This document shows, piece by piece, positions 20,041 to 29,264 of a stretch of 64,000 nt of DNA (position 1 is the stretch's first letter; each line of letters opens with the position of its first letter). The notes beneath the pieces are model-generated. The model did not search any database, was not told the origin of the DNA, and saw nothing but the letters and a program-made list of their open reading frames with translations. Source of the stretch: Kordiimonas sp. (lineage in GTDB: Bacteria; Pseudomonadota; Alphaproteobacteria; Sphingomonadales; Emcibacteraceae); assembly GCA_002700365.1 (NCBI GenBank), contig PADB01000012.1:593830-657829 (forward strand). The letters are read 5' to 3'. A program made the position numbers and the translations under genes.

Positions 20041-20482
20041 TACGACGATACCCTATATTGCGCATTATTCATGATGAAATACATGGTTAGGCAATATCAT
20101 AAATAGGTTAAGAGCCAGTAACAATCAGCAGTGTCAGCATTTTTTACAATCAAAAAAATTTCTTGTTTTATACAACAATATTTATACCAACATATTGATA
20201 TTTAATGTTTTTTTATAGTTTTGCAGAAAAAGTATTATTCCCGGATACCACGCACTGCTCTTTCCCTGCATTGCCCTGTCAGCTTTTTTTACAATTACGC
20301 TATTTCTTTTGCTGCCTCACCATGATATACAACACTACATAACAAGTAACCAATTGTTTTAATTATATATTTTGTGGTTTGGCACGGTGAGTGCATAGTA
20401 TAGGCCGAAAGCTGTTCCACTAACGTAATTCTCCGGTACAGCCAAGTTGTTAAAGATTTACGATTGCGATTAACAAAGGAAT
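20041..20482 (+). promoter_or_regulatory. control region of the PEP-CTERM gene: two PrsR-like boxes and a sigma-54 promoter
   Basis: No gene is supported in this 442-bp gap. It contains TGTCAGCATTTTTTACAAT (20132-20150) and TGTCAGCTTTTTTTACAAT (20277-20295), identical at 18 of 19 bases and of the near-palindromic form TGTCA-N7-TTACA. Further down, TTGGCACGGTGAGTGCA (20379-20395) fits the sigma-54 consensus with GG (20381-20382) and GC (20393-20394) exactly ten bases apart and one mismatch. Transcription should begin near 20406; the boxes would then be centred at about -119 and -264, normal for an enhancer-binding protein. PrsR, a sigma-54 activator encoded at 12635-13987, is the obvious ligand, although no binding data are implied. 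Confidence 0.78.
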
Positions 20483-20488
20483 ATGAAA

Positions 20489-21286
20489 ATGAAAAAGCTT
20501 CTTGCTACTAGCTCTATCGCCCTGGCATTGGGCCTTGCAGCAGCACCAGCCAACGCCTTTATCGTTGACGGTATCGAAGTAGACGCAGGCGCCACTCTGG
20601 CCGTTGCTGATGTTTACGAAGATACAGTTCTGGCTGTTGGTGACACACTGTCCGGTATCGGTCAGGTTGGTTTCATTAAAAACAAATTCGGTGCCTTCAC
20701 ATGGTTGTCAGGTGACAACGGTCGTGAGCTGACATTTGCGTTCGACGGTTTCATTCTGGAAACAGTTGTTCCGACAACACAAGGTGCTGATCTGTACTTC
20801 TCTGGCGGTCATGCTGAATTTTATTCAGATGCGACACCTGATTTCTCTATCAATCAGGGTCAGGCAGCAAACCTTGCCAACGCAACTGACGGTGACCTGT
20901 GGTTGGGCGTAACTGCCGCTGCATCTTACGGCACTTGTGGCATTCTGCCTATCGCTGGTACATGTCTGAACGGTGACGCCACGGGCATTACACTGATCAG
21001 CTCAGTAAACAGCGCAAACCTGGCTGCTGTATCAGGCGGTGACGGTGCAGCATTCTTCGATGCCGTATCTGGTAGCGCACTGAACAACTTCGACACAGAC
21101 GGTGTTGGTGGTCTTTATGACTTTGACGCAAGCTTCGACTTTGATGATTTCCCTCCAACAGGCGATTATGACCTGTCTGGTTCTGCGGACTTCAAAGCTG
21201 CCCCAATTGCTGAGCCAGTAAGCCTGGGTCTGATGGGTGCTGGTCTGGCTGGTCTGGGTCTGCTGGGTCGCCGCAAGAAAGCCTAA
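20489..21286 (+). CDS. PEP-CTERM sorting-domain protein
   Basis: A secreted protein of 265 residues destined for exosortase processing. Signal peptide 'MKKLLATSSIALALGLAAA' with cleavage after ANA; a D/G/A-rich body with few basic residues, two cysteines in 'GTCGILPIAGTC'; and a C-terminal PEP-CTERM tail 'IAEPVSLGLMGAGLAGLGL' followed by LGRRKKA. The tripeptide here is AEP-V rather than PEP, a common variant. I prefer ATG 20489 to 20483 because AAAGGA lies 8 nt before it. The sigma-54 promoter and PrsR-like boxes upstream make it a likely PrsK/PrsR target. The body belongs to no family I recognise. Confidence 0.9.
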   Translation: MKKLLATSSIALALGLAAAPANAFIVDGIEVDAGATLAVADVYEDTVLAVGDTLSGIGQVGFIKNKFGAFTWLSGDNGRELTFAFDGFILETVVPTTQGADLYFSGGHAEFYSDATPDFSINQGQAANLANATDGDLWLGVTAAASYGTCGILPIAGTCLNGDATGITLISSVNSANLAAVSGGDGAAFFDAVSGSALNNFDTDGVGGLYDFDASFDFDDFPPTGDYDLSGSADFKAAPIAEPVSLGLMGAGLAGLGLLGRRKKA

Positions 21287-21313
21287 CGGCTTTCCACCGA
21301 TAATCGCAATCAC

Positions 21314-21345
21314 AACCCCCTTCGCAGTATGCGGAGGGGGTTTTT
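21314..21345 (+). terminator. intrinsic terminator of the PEP-CTERM gene
   Basis: CCCCCTTCGCA pairs with TGCGGAGGGGG and is followed by TTTTT, 28 nt after the stop codon. Confidence 0.92.
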
Positions 21346-21448
21346 GCGTGTCCTGCTAATAATAAAAAATGATGCGTAAAATACCGCTGATAAAATAACA
21401 CATAAACCGCTTCCCCCTATTTACGGGCAAGGTTACGATTTTTACTTT

Positions 21449-23500
21449 TTATGGTGCTGTTTTAATCAACCTTTTCAGGGTTAAGCGTGCTGACCTTGCG
21501 GCAAGTGGCTTTCGTGCAGGATATCCTATACGCCCCATGAACAGAATGTCTTCTGGCGGGGCATTGAAAACCGGCTGGAAATGCCCCGCTAGCTTCTGCG
21601 CCTTCTCTTTTTCAACTTGCGATGATGTAAAATCATCACCACGTGCACCATAAGTCCCAAAACAAAGCGGTGCCAGATTAGGTTGCATTGCCAAACCGTA
21701 ACGGCTGGCTTTTAACCAAAAACGGCCTAAGTGACGCCCGGCTTCCAACAATTCCTGTACTGTCATCTCTTGCGGCTTCACGCCCGCCACTGGCCGGATT
21801 GTAAAATGTGCCCCACATCCCAACCCCGGCTTTATATCCATCAACAAACGCGCCAACACAGTCCCACCAAAAAAACGATTAATCACATGTGTCCGCTTCC
21901 AACTCTTCATTGCCCATTTCATGACTTTTATCGTCACTGCATCAAGGCCTAAGTTCGTCACAGGAATTCCCGATGGACTATCACCAGAAGACCAATCCAA
22001 AGTCTTTCTATGAACTTCATATGTTTCAGGAATTTGCAAACGTATATCGGTTGCTTCCGCGCTAATCTGTGAAATTTTCCACCGTTCACCCAATGGGTCA
22101 TGCCAAAAAACTTTAAGACTATCGCCCAATGTTTTGCTTAGTTCCGCCTTTATTGCAGACGGTATCGATGTTGTTTGATAGGCCCGTCGGTCCGTTTTTC
22201 GCAATTGAATATAATCGGCTAATGGATCAGGTTCAGGTGTCGCGTCCATCAATTTCACATTCAGGATAAGCTGATCTGCGCTGTGCTCTACAACAAAATA
22301 GCGCATATCGCAGCCTCTCACCCCGGCCGCCAGGCAGATATTTTCCAATAACATCCCTGCAGATAAAATAGTCGGCTGCCCCTTATTGTACTCATAGACA
22401 TTTTTGCCTCCACTCAGGGTCACGTGAATTTCTACTTCATCGTGATTTTTAAGCACAAAACGCCACGGCTGGGAATTATCACCGCTTGGCGTCCAACGCG
22501 CCTGCGCCAATACCTGCTCTATCAGCGATGCCGAAACAAGATCTGCTGGGTTCCCGGCCTCCAAACCTTCCGCCGCCCGGCCAATTCTTTTGGCTAAGCT
22601 CTTCCCAATGAGGCATTTCAATCTCTGGATCGGGTTTCTGTTCCCAAAAGGCATAAAGCCCCGCACAAATTTACCACGGTAAATATCATACTGCTGATAA
22701 TAAGGGGCCGGCCAAATTTTTCCTCTGCCCAGAAGAACTTTCAACGCCTCTCCCACTAATACCCCTGTGCATAGCTCTACCGCAATAATGGTAGATGGTC
22801 CCTTTTTTCGGCTCAGGTCCACACGGCGGTCATCCATTAGATAAGGGCGTTGTAACAACCGGGGGGCCAAACCAAATAGGAAATTCACGTATTGTTGCAG
22901 TTCATCTTTACCATCAATTTGAAAGTACTCTTCAAAGGTCATCTTTCCCGGTAAGAACGTTAAATAAGCTGTCCCCATACCTAACGGTGCAGCGGTAATT
23001 GCCGCAATACCCTTTTCCGCGCAGGCCTTGAAGACCTGTGCCCGAATATCCATAACAAAAAAATCCAGTCCATCAACATATAGATCTACATCAGCTAAGA
23101 ACCCATCTACAGTTTCCGGCTGCACCCCTTCAGGAAAACAGGTGACTTCCGCCTCGGGGTTAATATCCCGGACCATTTCAGCCAGAACATCAACCTTTGA
23201 ACGCCCTAAGGTGGAAACTTTTGCCCCCACCTGACGATTAAAATTCGCGAGATCAAAATCATCCATATCAGCGATATGAAATTTACAAACGCCTAACCGT
23301 GCCAGGGTCATAAGGTGACTTCCACCTACCCCCCCCATACCGGCAATCGCCACTTTCTTTGTCTTGAGCAGAAGTTGTTCTTCTTCTGTAACCCAACCAA
23401 TATTCCGTGAAAATGCCGTATTGTAATCAAACGTCGCCGTTAATGACGATTCTGAAAGTTCTTTTGATCTGGACGTATTGTTCATATTTTCAACAATCAT
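21449..23500 (-). CDS. ThiF/E1-like adenylyltransferase fused to a nitroreductase-like domain
   Basis: A 683-residue two-domain protein. Residues about 30-300 are a ThiF/MoeB-type E1 domain: 'VAIAGMGGVGGSHL' gives the GxGGxG nucleotide loop (54-60) and 'ADMDDFDLANFNRQ' the conserved Asp and N..RQ residues that bind ATP. From about 320 to the end is a flavin nitroreductase-like domain ('ARWTPSGDNSQPWRFVL', later 'GARGDDFTSSQVEKE'). E1 domains adenylate a C-terminal glycine of a ubiquitin-like or peptide substrate; nitroreductase-type partners oxidise thiazoline/oxazoline rings or reduce flavin substrates. No ubiquitin-like protein, precursor peptide or cyclodehydratase is visible nearby. The neighbours are a PEP-CTERM gene and a PrsT-like gene, so a role linked to the exosortase locus is inferred. 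Substrate unknown. Confidence 0.78.
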   Translation of the reverse strand: MIVENMNNTSRSKELSESSLTATFDYNTAFSRNIGWVTEEEQLLLKTKKVAIAGMGGVGGSHLMTLARLGVCKFHIADMDDFDLANFNRQVGAKVSTLGRSKVDVLAEMVRDINPEAEVTCFPEGVQPETVDGFLADVDLYVDGLDFFVMDIRAQVFKACAEKGIAAITAAPLGMGTAYLTFLPGKMTFEEYFQIDGKDELQQYVNFLFGLAPRLLQRPYLMDDRRVDLSRKKGPSTIIAVELCTGVLVGEALKVLLGRGKIWPAPYYQQYDIYRGKFVRGFMPFGNRNPIQRLKCLIGKSLAKRIGRAAEGLEAGNPADLVSASLIEQVLAQARWTPSGDNSQPWRFVLKNHDEVEIHVTLSGGKNVYEYNKGQPTILSAGMLLENICLAAGVRGCDMRYFVVEHSADQLILNVKLMDATPEPDPLADYIQLRKTDRRAYQTTSIPSAIKAELSKTLGDSLKVFWHDPLGERWKISQISAEATDIRLQIPETYEVHRKTLDWSSGDSPSGIPVTNLGLDAVTIKVMKWAMKSWKRTHVINRFFGGTVLARLLMDIKPGLGCGAHFTIRPVAGVKPQEMTVQELLEAGRHLGRFWLKASRYGLAMQPNLAPLCFGTYGARGDDFTSSQVEKEKAQKLAGHFQPVFNAPPEDILFMGRIGYPARKPLAARSARLTLKRLIKTAP

Positions 23501-23544
23501 CTCTATTTTGGCCCTGGCCTATAAGTCCACTTAATAAAGAAGAC

Positions 23545-23572
23545 AAAAAATAGGCTGGAAGAAATTCCAGCC
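23545..23572 (-). terminator. intrinsic terminator after the second PrsT-like gene
   Basis: On the minus strand GGCTGGAA-TTTC-TTCCAGCC is followed by TA and six T. It lies 42 nt past the stop at 23615 and separates this gene from the ThiF-nitroreductase gene. Confidence 0.9.
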
Positions 23573-23614
23573 CATTGTAACGACAATTTATTGCCACTTC
23601 CTAAAGCAATTAAT

Positions 23615-26434
23615 TTATTTTTCTAATTCATCCAGAAGCTGTTGCGCAGAGGCACTTTCCTGCCCCTGTTTCAGTAACGCTGCCTTCCGTAACATTTCAC
23701 GCCCCGTCACCTCATCACCATTGGCTAATAACGCCTTCGCATGGTTGAACAAGATCCGGGCATCGGGTTCTATGCTGGCCTCCAGTGCTGTTGTTGAAAG
23801 GCGCACGGCTTCTTCGACTTTACCCGCGCCCAAAGCCGCGGCCGCAGCCGTATCAAGTGCCACGGCATTCGTCGGGGCCTTCTTCGCTAACTTCCGCGCG
23901 TTCTCCCAGGCTTCTGCCGTCTCGCCCAATTGTGTCTGTAGCCCCGTCAAATTATTGAGGACGGTAATATTTTCAGGCTGCGCCTGCAGCAGGGCTGCAT
24001 ATAGATCACGGGCTTTCGTATAGTCTTCATCTTGCAAATAGACCGCGCCCAACGTCAATCCTGTCAAAAAGTCTTGTGGGTGTGAAGCCCGCCAGCTTTC
24101 CAATTCTGACACGACTTCTTTCGTGTCGCCTTGGCGCATTTCTGAAACAGCAAGCTTTCTAAGGACACGGACATCTTCTTGTGCGACAAAAATTGCCCGG
24201 TAGCTATCCGCCGCCATACTGTAATCCTGTTTGTTAAAGGCGATATCCGCATATACCTCATCAATATACCAGACGGATACATTTTTACGCTCCACCTGTT
24301 CCAGTATAGCCAATGCTTTACCTTCTTCCCCAGTCAGTGCGTAAGCCCGACTAAGCATTAATTGTGCGTTGACGTTCGCTGGCTCTAGCCTCAAACCGCG
24401 ACGAATATTGTTAACGACACGCCCCCAATCACGTAACGCCTCATACGCCTCAGCGAGATAAAAATGCGACATCGATCTATCAGGGGCCAATTCCGTAAGG
24501 CGGGTAAAAGAATTCACCGCATTTGCCACCTGTCCGGCGTTCAATTCCGCAAGGCCTACTATTTCATATCCTGCAGGGTTAACAGGTGCCATTTCAATAA
24601 CCTTGCGCCCAAGCGGCAAAGCCCGTGCATATTCATCATGTGCCACATAATGGCGCGCCAATAAATAATTTGCCGCCATGACATCGGGATTGTTTGCCAA
24701 ACAACGCTCTAATATACTGGTTAAATTGTCCTCCCGCCCTTGCTGTTGTTCAAGTCGGTACAGTTCCAGATAAGAACGGATATCTTGCGGGAAATGCTCT
24801 ATGACATTTTCCAGTAATGATCTTACTTCATCCCACTTCTCATCCGCAGCGGCATATGTCATCAAATAACGGGAGGCATCGGGATGGCCTGGTGCAATTT
24901 GCAATGCTTCATTGAATTTTTCAATTGCAGCAGCCTGTTCTTTCTTGGCCGCCAACGCGACACCTTCCATCAAAACAGGTTCCGGCTTATCCGCAAAAGA
25001 TTGCTGAATCTCTTGTGCAAGAACAATCCCTTCATCCAGCATATTTGATCGAATATAACTTTCCAGTAAAACCAGTTGCTTTACATATGAAGTGGGGTCC
25101 ATCCGCACAGCTTCTTGCAACGTATCAATACCTGCCGCCTTATCCCCCATTTCATATTGAGTCCGCCCTAATTGCGCGACGACCATGGCGTTATCAGGTG
25201 CGGAAAGTCTGGTTTTTTCAAGAAAATCTCGGCCCTTATTCAAATCACCTTTTTGCAATGCCGTCTGTGCAATTAAGGAAAGTAGCTCAGGGTCTGTCTC
25301 ATTATCACGCAGTACAGATTCCAAACCGGAAAGGGCCTGATCGATCTGCCCCAAACGAATTTGGACTTTGGCGTATAATTTACGCCCTGCAACATCACCA
25401 GGATACGCCGCAACATATTTCGTAAGATAACTATAGGCCTGTTCATATTCGCCCAGGGCATAGGCCGCAGCCCCGCCTAACAAGGCGGAACCCCATTGTG
25501 TATCACGTTCATTAAAGGCAATATCCGCGTGATTACGCGCCGTTTCAAAATCCTGCTGATGATAATTCACTGCCGCTTTAATATGATTAGCAATGGGATT
25601 TCTTTCGCTAACCGATAACACCATATCGATATGTTTCTCAGCCAAATCATATTTTTTATTCTGTGACTGAACCCAAGCCAAATATGACCGATAAAACAAA
25701 CTTCCGGGCCTTTTATCCACCAACGCCTGAAAAGCGGCTTCAGCCTCATCCAGATTACCCAATTCCCGATTTAATTCACCGCGAAGTTTTAAAACTTTTT
25801 CATGGCTTTCAAAGCCTTCACTGGCACGGGCAAGGTATGACTTTGCCTCATCAATGTGTTGACGACGTAAATTGACATATCCCATACCGACAAGCGCGTG
25901 TACAGAACGAGGGGCCTGCGCCAATACCTCCTGGTATAAATTTTCCGCCGTGATGACATCTCCCACCCCCAGGGCCGCCTCACCTTTCAATGCCTTAAGT
26001 GTTAACTGAACCGAAAGTGGCAACTCTGCATCAACCACAACATTTTCTTGAACCTTTTCAAATTCGCGCTGCAGTAACCAGGCTTCTGCCAGAAGCGGTA
26101 AAATCTTGGAATCTTCAACGCCATTTGTACGGGCATAATCCAATTCTTTTTCCGCCGATTTTCCATCCCCCACCGCAACATATAGTTCCCCTAACAAATA
26201 ACGTGCCGTAGTGTTGTCAGGGCTTTGACGTAAGACGTTCTTTAATTCAATGACAGCAGCACCCAGATTTCCTGCTATCTTAAATTCTACAGCACGATCA
26301 ATACGTTGTTCTGTTGTAAAGTCTGTTTTGCCCTCACACCCCCCAAGAGCCAACAACGTGACCAAGGCAGTTGTCGTCACCAGCTTTTTAAACACTTTAG
26401 CCCGACCGCCTATATTCTTTAGTTCATTACCCAT
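23615..26434 (-). CDS. PEP-CTERM system TPR lipoprotein PrsT, copy 2
   Basis: A 939-residue TPR protein with the same opening as the copy at 9767 ('GNLGAAVIELKNVLRQSPDN', 'AEKELDYARTNGVEDSKIL'). Its N-terminus has a classical lipobox, LLALGGC (Cys in 'LALGGCEGK'), so it should be lipid-anchored and, with no Asp at +2, sorted to the outer membrane. The two copies diverge strongly along the length, arguing against recent duplication. ORF start at ATG 26434 gives about 14 residues before the hydrophobic stretch; the V-F-K-K segment could be the true N-region. It is flanked on both sides by intrinsic terminators, so it is a single-gene transcript. Confidence 0.88.
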   Translation of the reverse strand: MGNELKNIGGRAKVFKKLVTTTALVTLLALGGCEGKTDFTTEQRIDRAVEFKIAGNLGAAVIELKNVLRQSPDNTTARYLLGELYVAVGDGKSAEKELDYARTNGVEDSKILPLLAEAWLLQREFEKVQENVVVDAELPLSVQLTLKALKGEAALGVGDVITAENLYQEVLAQAPRSVHALVGMGYVNLRRQHIDEAKSYLARASEGFESHEKVLKLRGELNRELGNLDEAEAAFQALVDKRPGSLFYRSYLAWVQSQNKKYDLAEKHIDMVLSVSERNPIANHIKAAVNYHQQDFETARNHADIAFNERDTQWGSALLGGAAAYALGEYEQAYSYLTKYVAAYPGDVAGRKLYAKVQIRLGQIDQALSGLESVLRDNETDPELLSLIAQTALQKGDLNKGRDFLEKTRLSAPDNAMVVAQLGRTQYEMGDKAAGIDTLQEAVRMDPTSYVKQLVLLESYIRSNMLDEGIVLAQEIQQSFADKPEPVLMEGVALAAKKEQAAAIEKFNEALQIAPGHPDASRYLMTYAAADEKWDEVRSLLENVIEHFPQDIRSYLELYRLEQQQGREDNLTSILERCLANNPDVMAANYLLARHYVAHDEYARALPLGRKVIEMAPVNPAGYEIVGLAELNAGQVANAVNSFTRLTELAPDRSMSHFYLAEAYEALRDWGRVVNNIRRGLRLEPANVNAQLMLSRAYALTGEEGKALAILEQVERKNVSVWYIDEVYADIAFNKQDYSMAADSYRAIFVAQEDVRVLRKLAVSEMRQGDTKEVVSELESWRASHPQDFLTGLTLGAVYLQDEDYTKARDLYAALLQAQPENITVLNNLTGLQTQLGETAEAWENARKLAKKAPTNAVALDTAAAAALGAGKVEEAVRLSTTALEASIEPDARILFNHAKALLANGDEVTGREMLRKAALLKQGQESASAQQLLDELEK

Positions 26435-26468
26435 TCTTACCGCGCCCCTGCCTTCGCTAAAAAATTAT

Positions 26469-26507
26469 AAAAAAACCGCTAACATTCCCATCACGAAATC
26501 TTAGCGG
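26469..26507 (-). terminator. intrinsic terminator after the acyltransferase gene
   Basis: On the minus strand CCGCTAA (26507-26501) and TTAGCGG (26482-26476) pair around an 18-nt loop and run into seven T. Confidence 0.7.
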
Positions 26508-26571
26508 CACAAAATAATCAAAAATCACGGTTGGAATGCAACATGAAACACGTCGCCTCCCCCCTTTTACT

Positions 26572-27426
26572 TTAACCTACATGCGCCACAGCTGATGGCT
26601 CAGCCTGAAATGCCTCACCACCCCATAGCTGCCCGCATTCCGTGACCACTTCCCAGACATCCCGCTGCTCTTCATGCATGCGCGCCAGCAATGTATCAAC
26701 ATCACTGTAAAATGCCCGGCGGCGACCATGGAAATTCAAAATCGGACCAACGGGTGTGAGATGTATTCCCATACGGCGCAGCAAACGCTCCAGAGCCGGC
26801 TCCATCAAAACTGCCAGATGCGTCATATTATGTTCAACACCTACCCGCAGTGCCGCTGTCATTAAACCTAATGTAATGTGCGGAATAATCCGACGTTCAT
26901 CGATTTTATTGTGTACATCAGTATAGGCAGGAATATGTGTATCCCCCTGACGCATCCGGAACTGTTTAGATATTGAAAAACGCGAAATTTCTGCTGTTGT
27001 TGCTTTCGGCAATTCTTTTTCATCCAAAAGCTGCACATCAGGAGAGACAATCCGTGCAGGAATAGTCTGCCCATTAACCGCGCCCTCTGGATCCGGCAAA
27101 ATAACGCGCACCGTTCCCGCCACGAGACCCGATGGTTTATGGATCAAGAGGCTGGAAACTGAATGGGTATCAAAATGATCCCGTTCCATTCCATCAGGAA
27201 AGGCGTCTTTGTCTTCAAAACCCGTTTCCAGGCAATAAACCTGATAACGTAACCGAAAACATTCTTCCAATCGTTGTGGAGTATCCGCAGGCAGAATTTG
27301 AAACAATTTATTATAATATTCCACTAACTTTTCGCCTTCATAATCTGACGCAGACTTTTGGGGCGTGTTAGTCTCTATATTTCCTGTATTGTGCTTATGA
27401 TCAGCAACAGCCATTTGGTTCTCCAA
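26572..27426 (-). CDS. PEP-CTERM/exosortase-associated acyltransferase (TIGR03694-type)
   Basis: A 284-residue GNAT-fold protein related to acyl-homoserine-lactone synthases. The core 'RLEECFRLRYQVYCLETGF' followed by 'FDTHSVSSLLIHKPSGLVA' and 'TAEISRFSISKQFRMRQGD' contains the R..Y.VY and E.SRF.I signatures of the family. Members co-occur with exosortase systems and are proposed to acylate or modify a component of that pathway; a signalling product has not been established. It is a monocistronic unit here, with a terminator 65 nt downstream. There is no luxR-type gene nearby, which argues mildly against a quorum-sensing role. Confidence 0.88.
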   Translation of the reverse strand: MENQMAVADHKHNTGNIETNTPQKSASDYEGEKLVEYYNKLFQILPADTPQRLEECFRLRYQVYCLETGFEDKDAFPDGMERDHFDTHSVSSLLIHKPSGLVAGTVRVILPDPEGAVNGQTIPARIVSPDVQLLDEKELPKATTAEISRFSISKQFRMRQGDTHIPAYTDVHNKIDERRIIPHITLGLMTAALRVGVEHNMTHLAVLMEPALERLLRRMGIHLTPVGPILNFHGRRRAFYSDVDTLLARMHEEQRDVWEVVTECGQLWGGEAFQAEPSAVAHVG

Positions 27427-27783
27427 CTATAAACCATACTCGGTTCTTAAGGGCTATTGCATGAGGTTAAAGATGAAAGGTTTATCTATCCTTAATTTAA
27501 GTTCCCCTTTATTGGTTTTCTTTCTGTTCTTAATAAGGCACTCAGAAAAAACATCTTGAAGCTTGAGCGTTAAAGTATATCGGAATGATGGTAGAGCAAC
27601 CAGTCTCAATTCTTTTTTTTATAATTCTGTAAACGGATTTTAACTTTTTGTCCAATAAGCTGTTATAACTATTAAGCTCTTATTCTCGTTTAAAGATTAA
27701 TTACAATTTTTGATGTATACGTCCACACGGACATTAACCATAATAGACAAAATATTTTGCAACCAACGCCACAGAATCACCTG
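27427..27783. other. divergent intergenic region, nothing firm
   Basis: 357 AT-rich bases between the acyltransferase and the 269-aa membrane-protein gene. Both promoters must lie here, but I see neither a sigma-54 element nor a TGTCA-N7-TTACA box, only a small GTCC-acac-GGAC palindrome at 27721-27732. Confidence 0.5.
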
Positions 27784-28566
27784 ATGCATATTTACACTGT
27801 GACCACAGAACGGTTGTTAAAAATCAATATATGCGCTTGCATTTTAATGCTGGCTGTAAGTTTTTGTGCTGTCTACACGCCAACTGCATACGCGGCTGTC
27901 CTCGCCCCTCTGGATCAACAACCTTCACGTGAAAGATTGGTCGAATCTGCCTTCAAAGCGGCGCCTCAAACAACAGACAAATTAAACATGCAAGGTGGAC
28001 GCGGGTTAAGCTATATAGACGCCGATATAAGTCAGGCGGGCGGCTCTCTCAGCAGTTATTCACAGCAACAAAAACGGCTGAGTTCCAATTTTGGGGCAGA
28101 TCAATATCAGGACCATCTTCTGGATAGTATTTATCATGATACCCTATCCCCTAATAATACAAAGGCCGCCAAGCGACCTGGTCATTATGAAATAACCGGC
28201 GTTGCAAGTCTGGACAGAACCATGGGGGCTGTCATGAATGAACTAAAAGACGATCCCTCCTTCCGTAAAATATATTTTTCCGTCAAAAGCCTGCAGATGG
28301 ACATTCAACTCGCTAATAGCTCATTGTGGTTCACTTCCGACATCCCTAAAAAAGGGGTGGTAAAAGTGGAAAAAAAAGACAAAAGCCAGCTTGATCTGAC
28401 GAATAATGGCCAGAATATCAACATGGCACCATCACAAATAAAACGGGACAACGTCTCACTGAAAAACTTTGTGCGTGAATATTGGCACTGGATTGGCACC
28501 TTTGCTATTCTTGTGGGCCTGCTAGAATACTTCATTTGGCGGATCGTAACACGTGGCACGACATAG
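27784..28566 (+). CDS. exported membrane protein of unknown function
   Basis: About 260 residues from ATG 27784 (an upstream TTG at 27757 would add nine). An N-terminal signal sequence 'ICACILMLAVSFCAVYTPT' ends at AYA-AV, and a single C-terminal helix 'WHWIGTFAILVGLLEYFIW' is followed by RIVTRGTT, so the body (about residues 45-235) should be periplasmic. The body is Q/S/D/K-rich without recognisable motifs. The tail has no PEP motif and is not an exosortase substrate by sequence. Its position beside the acyltransferase gene suggests, but does not prove, a link with the exosortase locus. Confidence 0.7.
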   Translation: MHIYTVTTERLLKINICACILMLAVSFCAVYTPTAYAAVLAPLDQQPSRERLVESAFKAAPQTTDKLNMQGGRGLSYIDADISQAGGSLSSYSQQQKRLSSNFGADQYQDHLLDSIYHDTLSPNNTKAAKRPGHYEITGVASLDRTMGAVMNELKDDPSFRKIYFSVKSLQMDIQLANSSLWFTSDIPKKGVVKVEKKDKSQLDLTNNGQNINMAPSQIKRDNVSLKNFVREYWHWIGTFAILVGLLEYFIWRIVTRGTT

Positions 28567-28581
28567 CCACCACAACATCCC

Positions 28582-29205
28582 CTATGGCAGAATTTCTGCG
28601 ACACGCCTGCGCAAATAAGGCAAAACGTCACGCTCGAACCATGGGTTTTTCTTCAACCAAATATTATTGCGCGGACTGGGATGCGGCAGGGGTATGATGT
28701 CCGGTGCATAACTGCGCCACTGCGATACTGTTTGTGTTAATGTTTTCGCGCGCCGACTTCCCAGGTGATAATTATGAGCATATTGCCCGATCACTAATTT
28801 TAACGTTGGCGTGGCTAGTTTTCCAAAAATCTCATCATGCCACGTTGCCGCACATTCAGGCCGCGGTGGTAAGTCGCCGCCTTTGGCCGCCGTCCCCGGA
28901 TAACAAAACCCCATGGGAATAATGGCAACCTTCTGCGGGTCATAGAATATTTCTTTATCAATACCGAGCCATTCGCGTAGTCGGTCACCGCTAGGATCTG
29001 TAAAAGGTAAGCCACTCTCATGCACCCGTATACCCGGGGCCTGCGCACAGATGAATATATGTGCCTGCGCAGAAAGTTGCAGGACGGGACGTGGCCCACA
29101 GGTCAAGTCATCCTCACATAAACGGCAATTACGTATTTCCGACAGCAGGCTGGCTATTTTATCCGGTTGATCAACGTCAGTCATACCCATTCCCATGCGC
29201 GACAC
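28582..29205 (-). CDS. uracil-DNA glycosylase-like protein (Fe-S type)
   Basis: A 207-residue protein of the uracil-DNA glycosylase superfamily. 'CAQAPGIRVHESGLPFTDP' resembles the substrate-pocket motif GQAPGxxE..GxPF; 'VIGQYAHNYHL' and 'PLPHPSPRNNIWL' match the later motifs including the HPS loop. Four cysteines are arranged C-x2-C (CRLC) and C-x16-C (GFCYPG to PEC), the layout of the 4Fe-4S cluster in family 4/5 enzymes. It would remove uracil from DNA in base excision repair. It ends 15 nt from the preceding convergent gene, so the two 3' ends nearly abut. Confidence 0.82.
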   Translation of the reverse strand: MSRMGMGMTDVDQPDKIASLLSEIRNCRLCEDDLTCGPRPVLQLSAQAHIFICAQAPGIRVHESGLPFTDPSGDRLREWLGIDKEIFYDPQKVAIIPMGFCYPGTAAKGGDLPPRPECAATWHDEIFGKLATPTLKLVIGQYAHNYHLGSRRAKTLTQTVSQWRSYAPDIIPLPHPSPRNNIWLKKNPWFERDVLPYLRRRVAEILP

Positions 29206-29264
29206 CTATGGCACAGCTGAATCCCATACCCATACCCGCGCGCGACAGACATTACACCATTGTA

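Noticed and set aside
26572..27426. LuxI-type quorum-sensing synthase
   Set aside because: The sequence fits the exosortase-associated acyltransferase family better, and there is no LuxR-type gene nearby.
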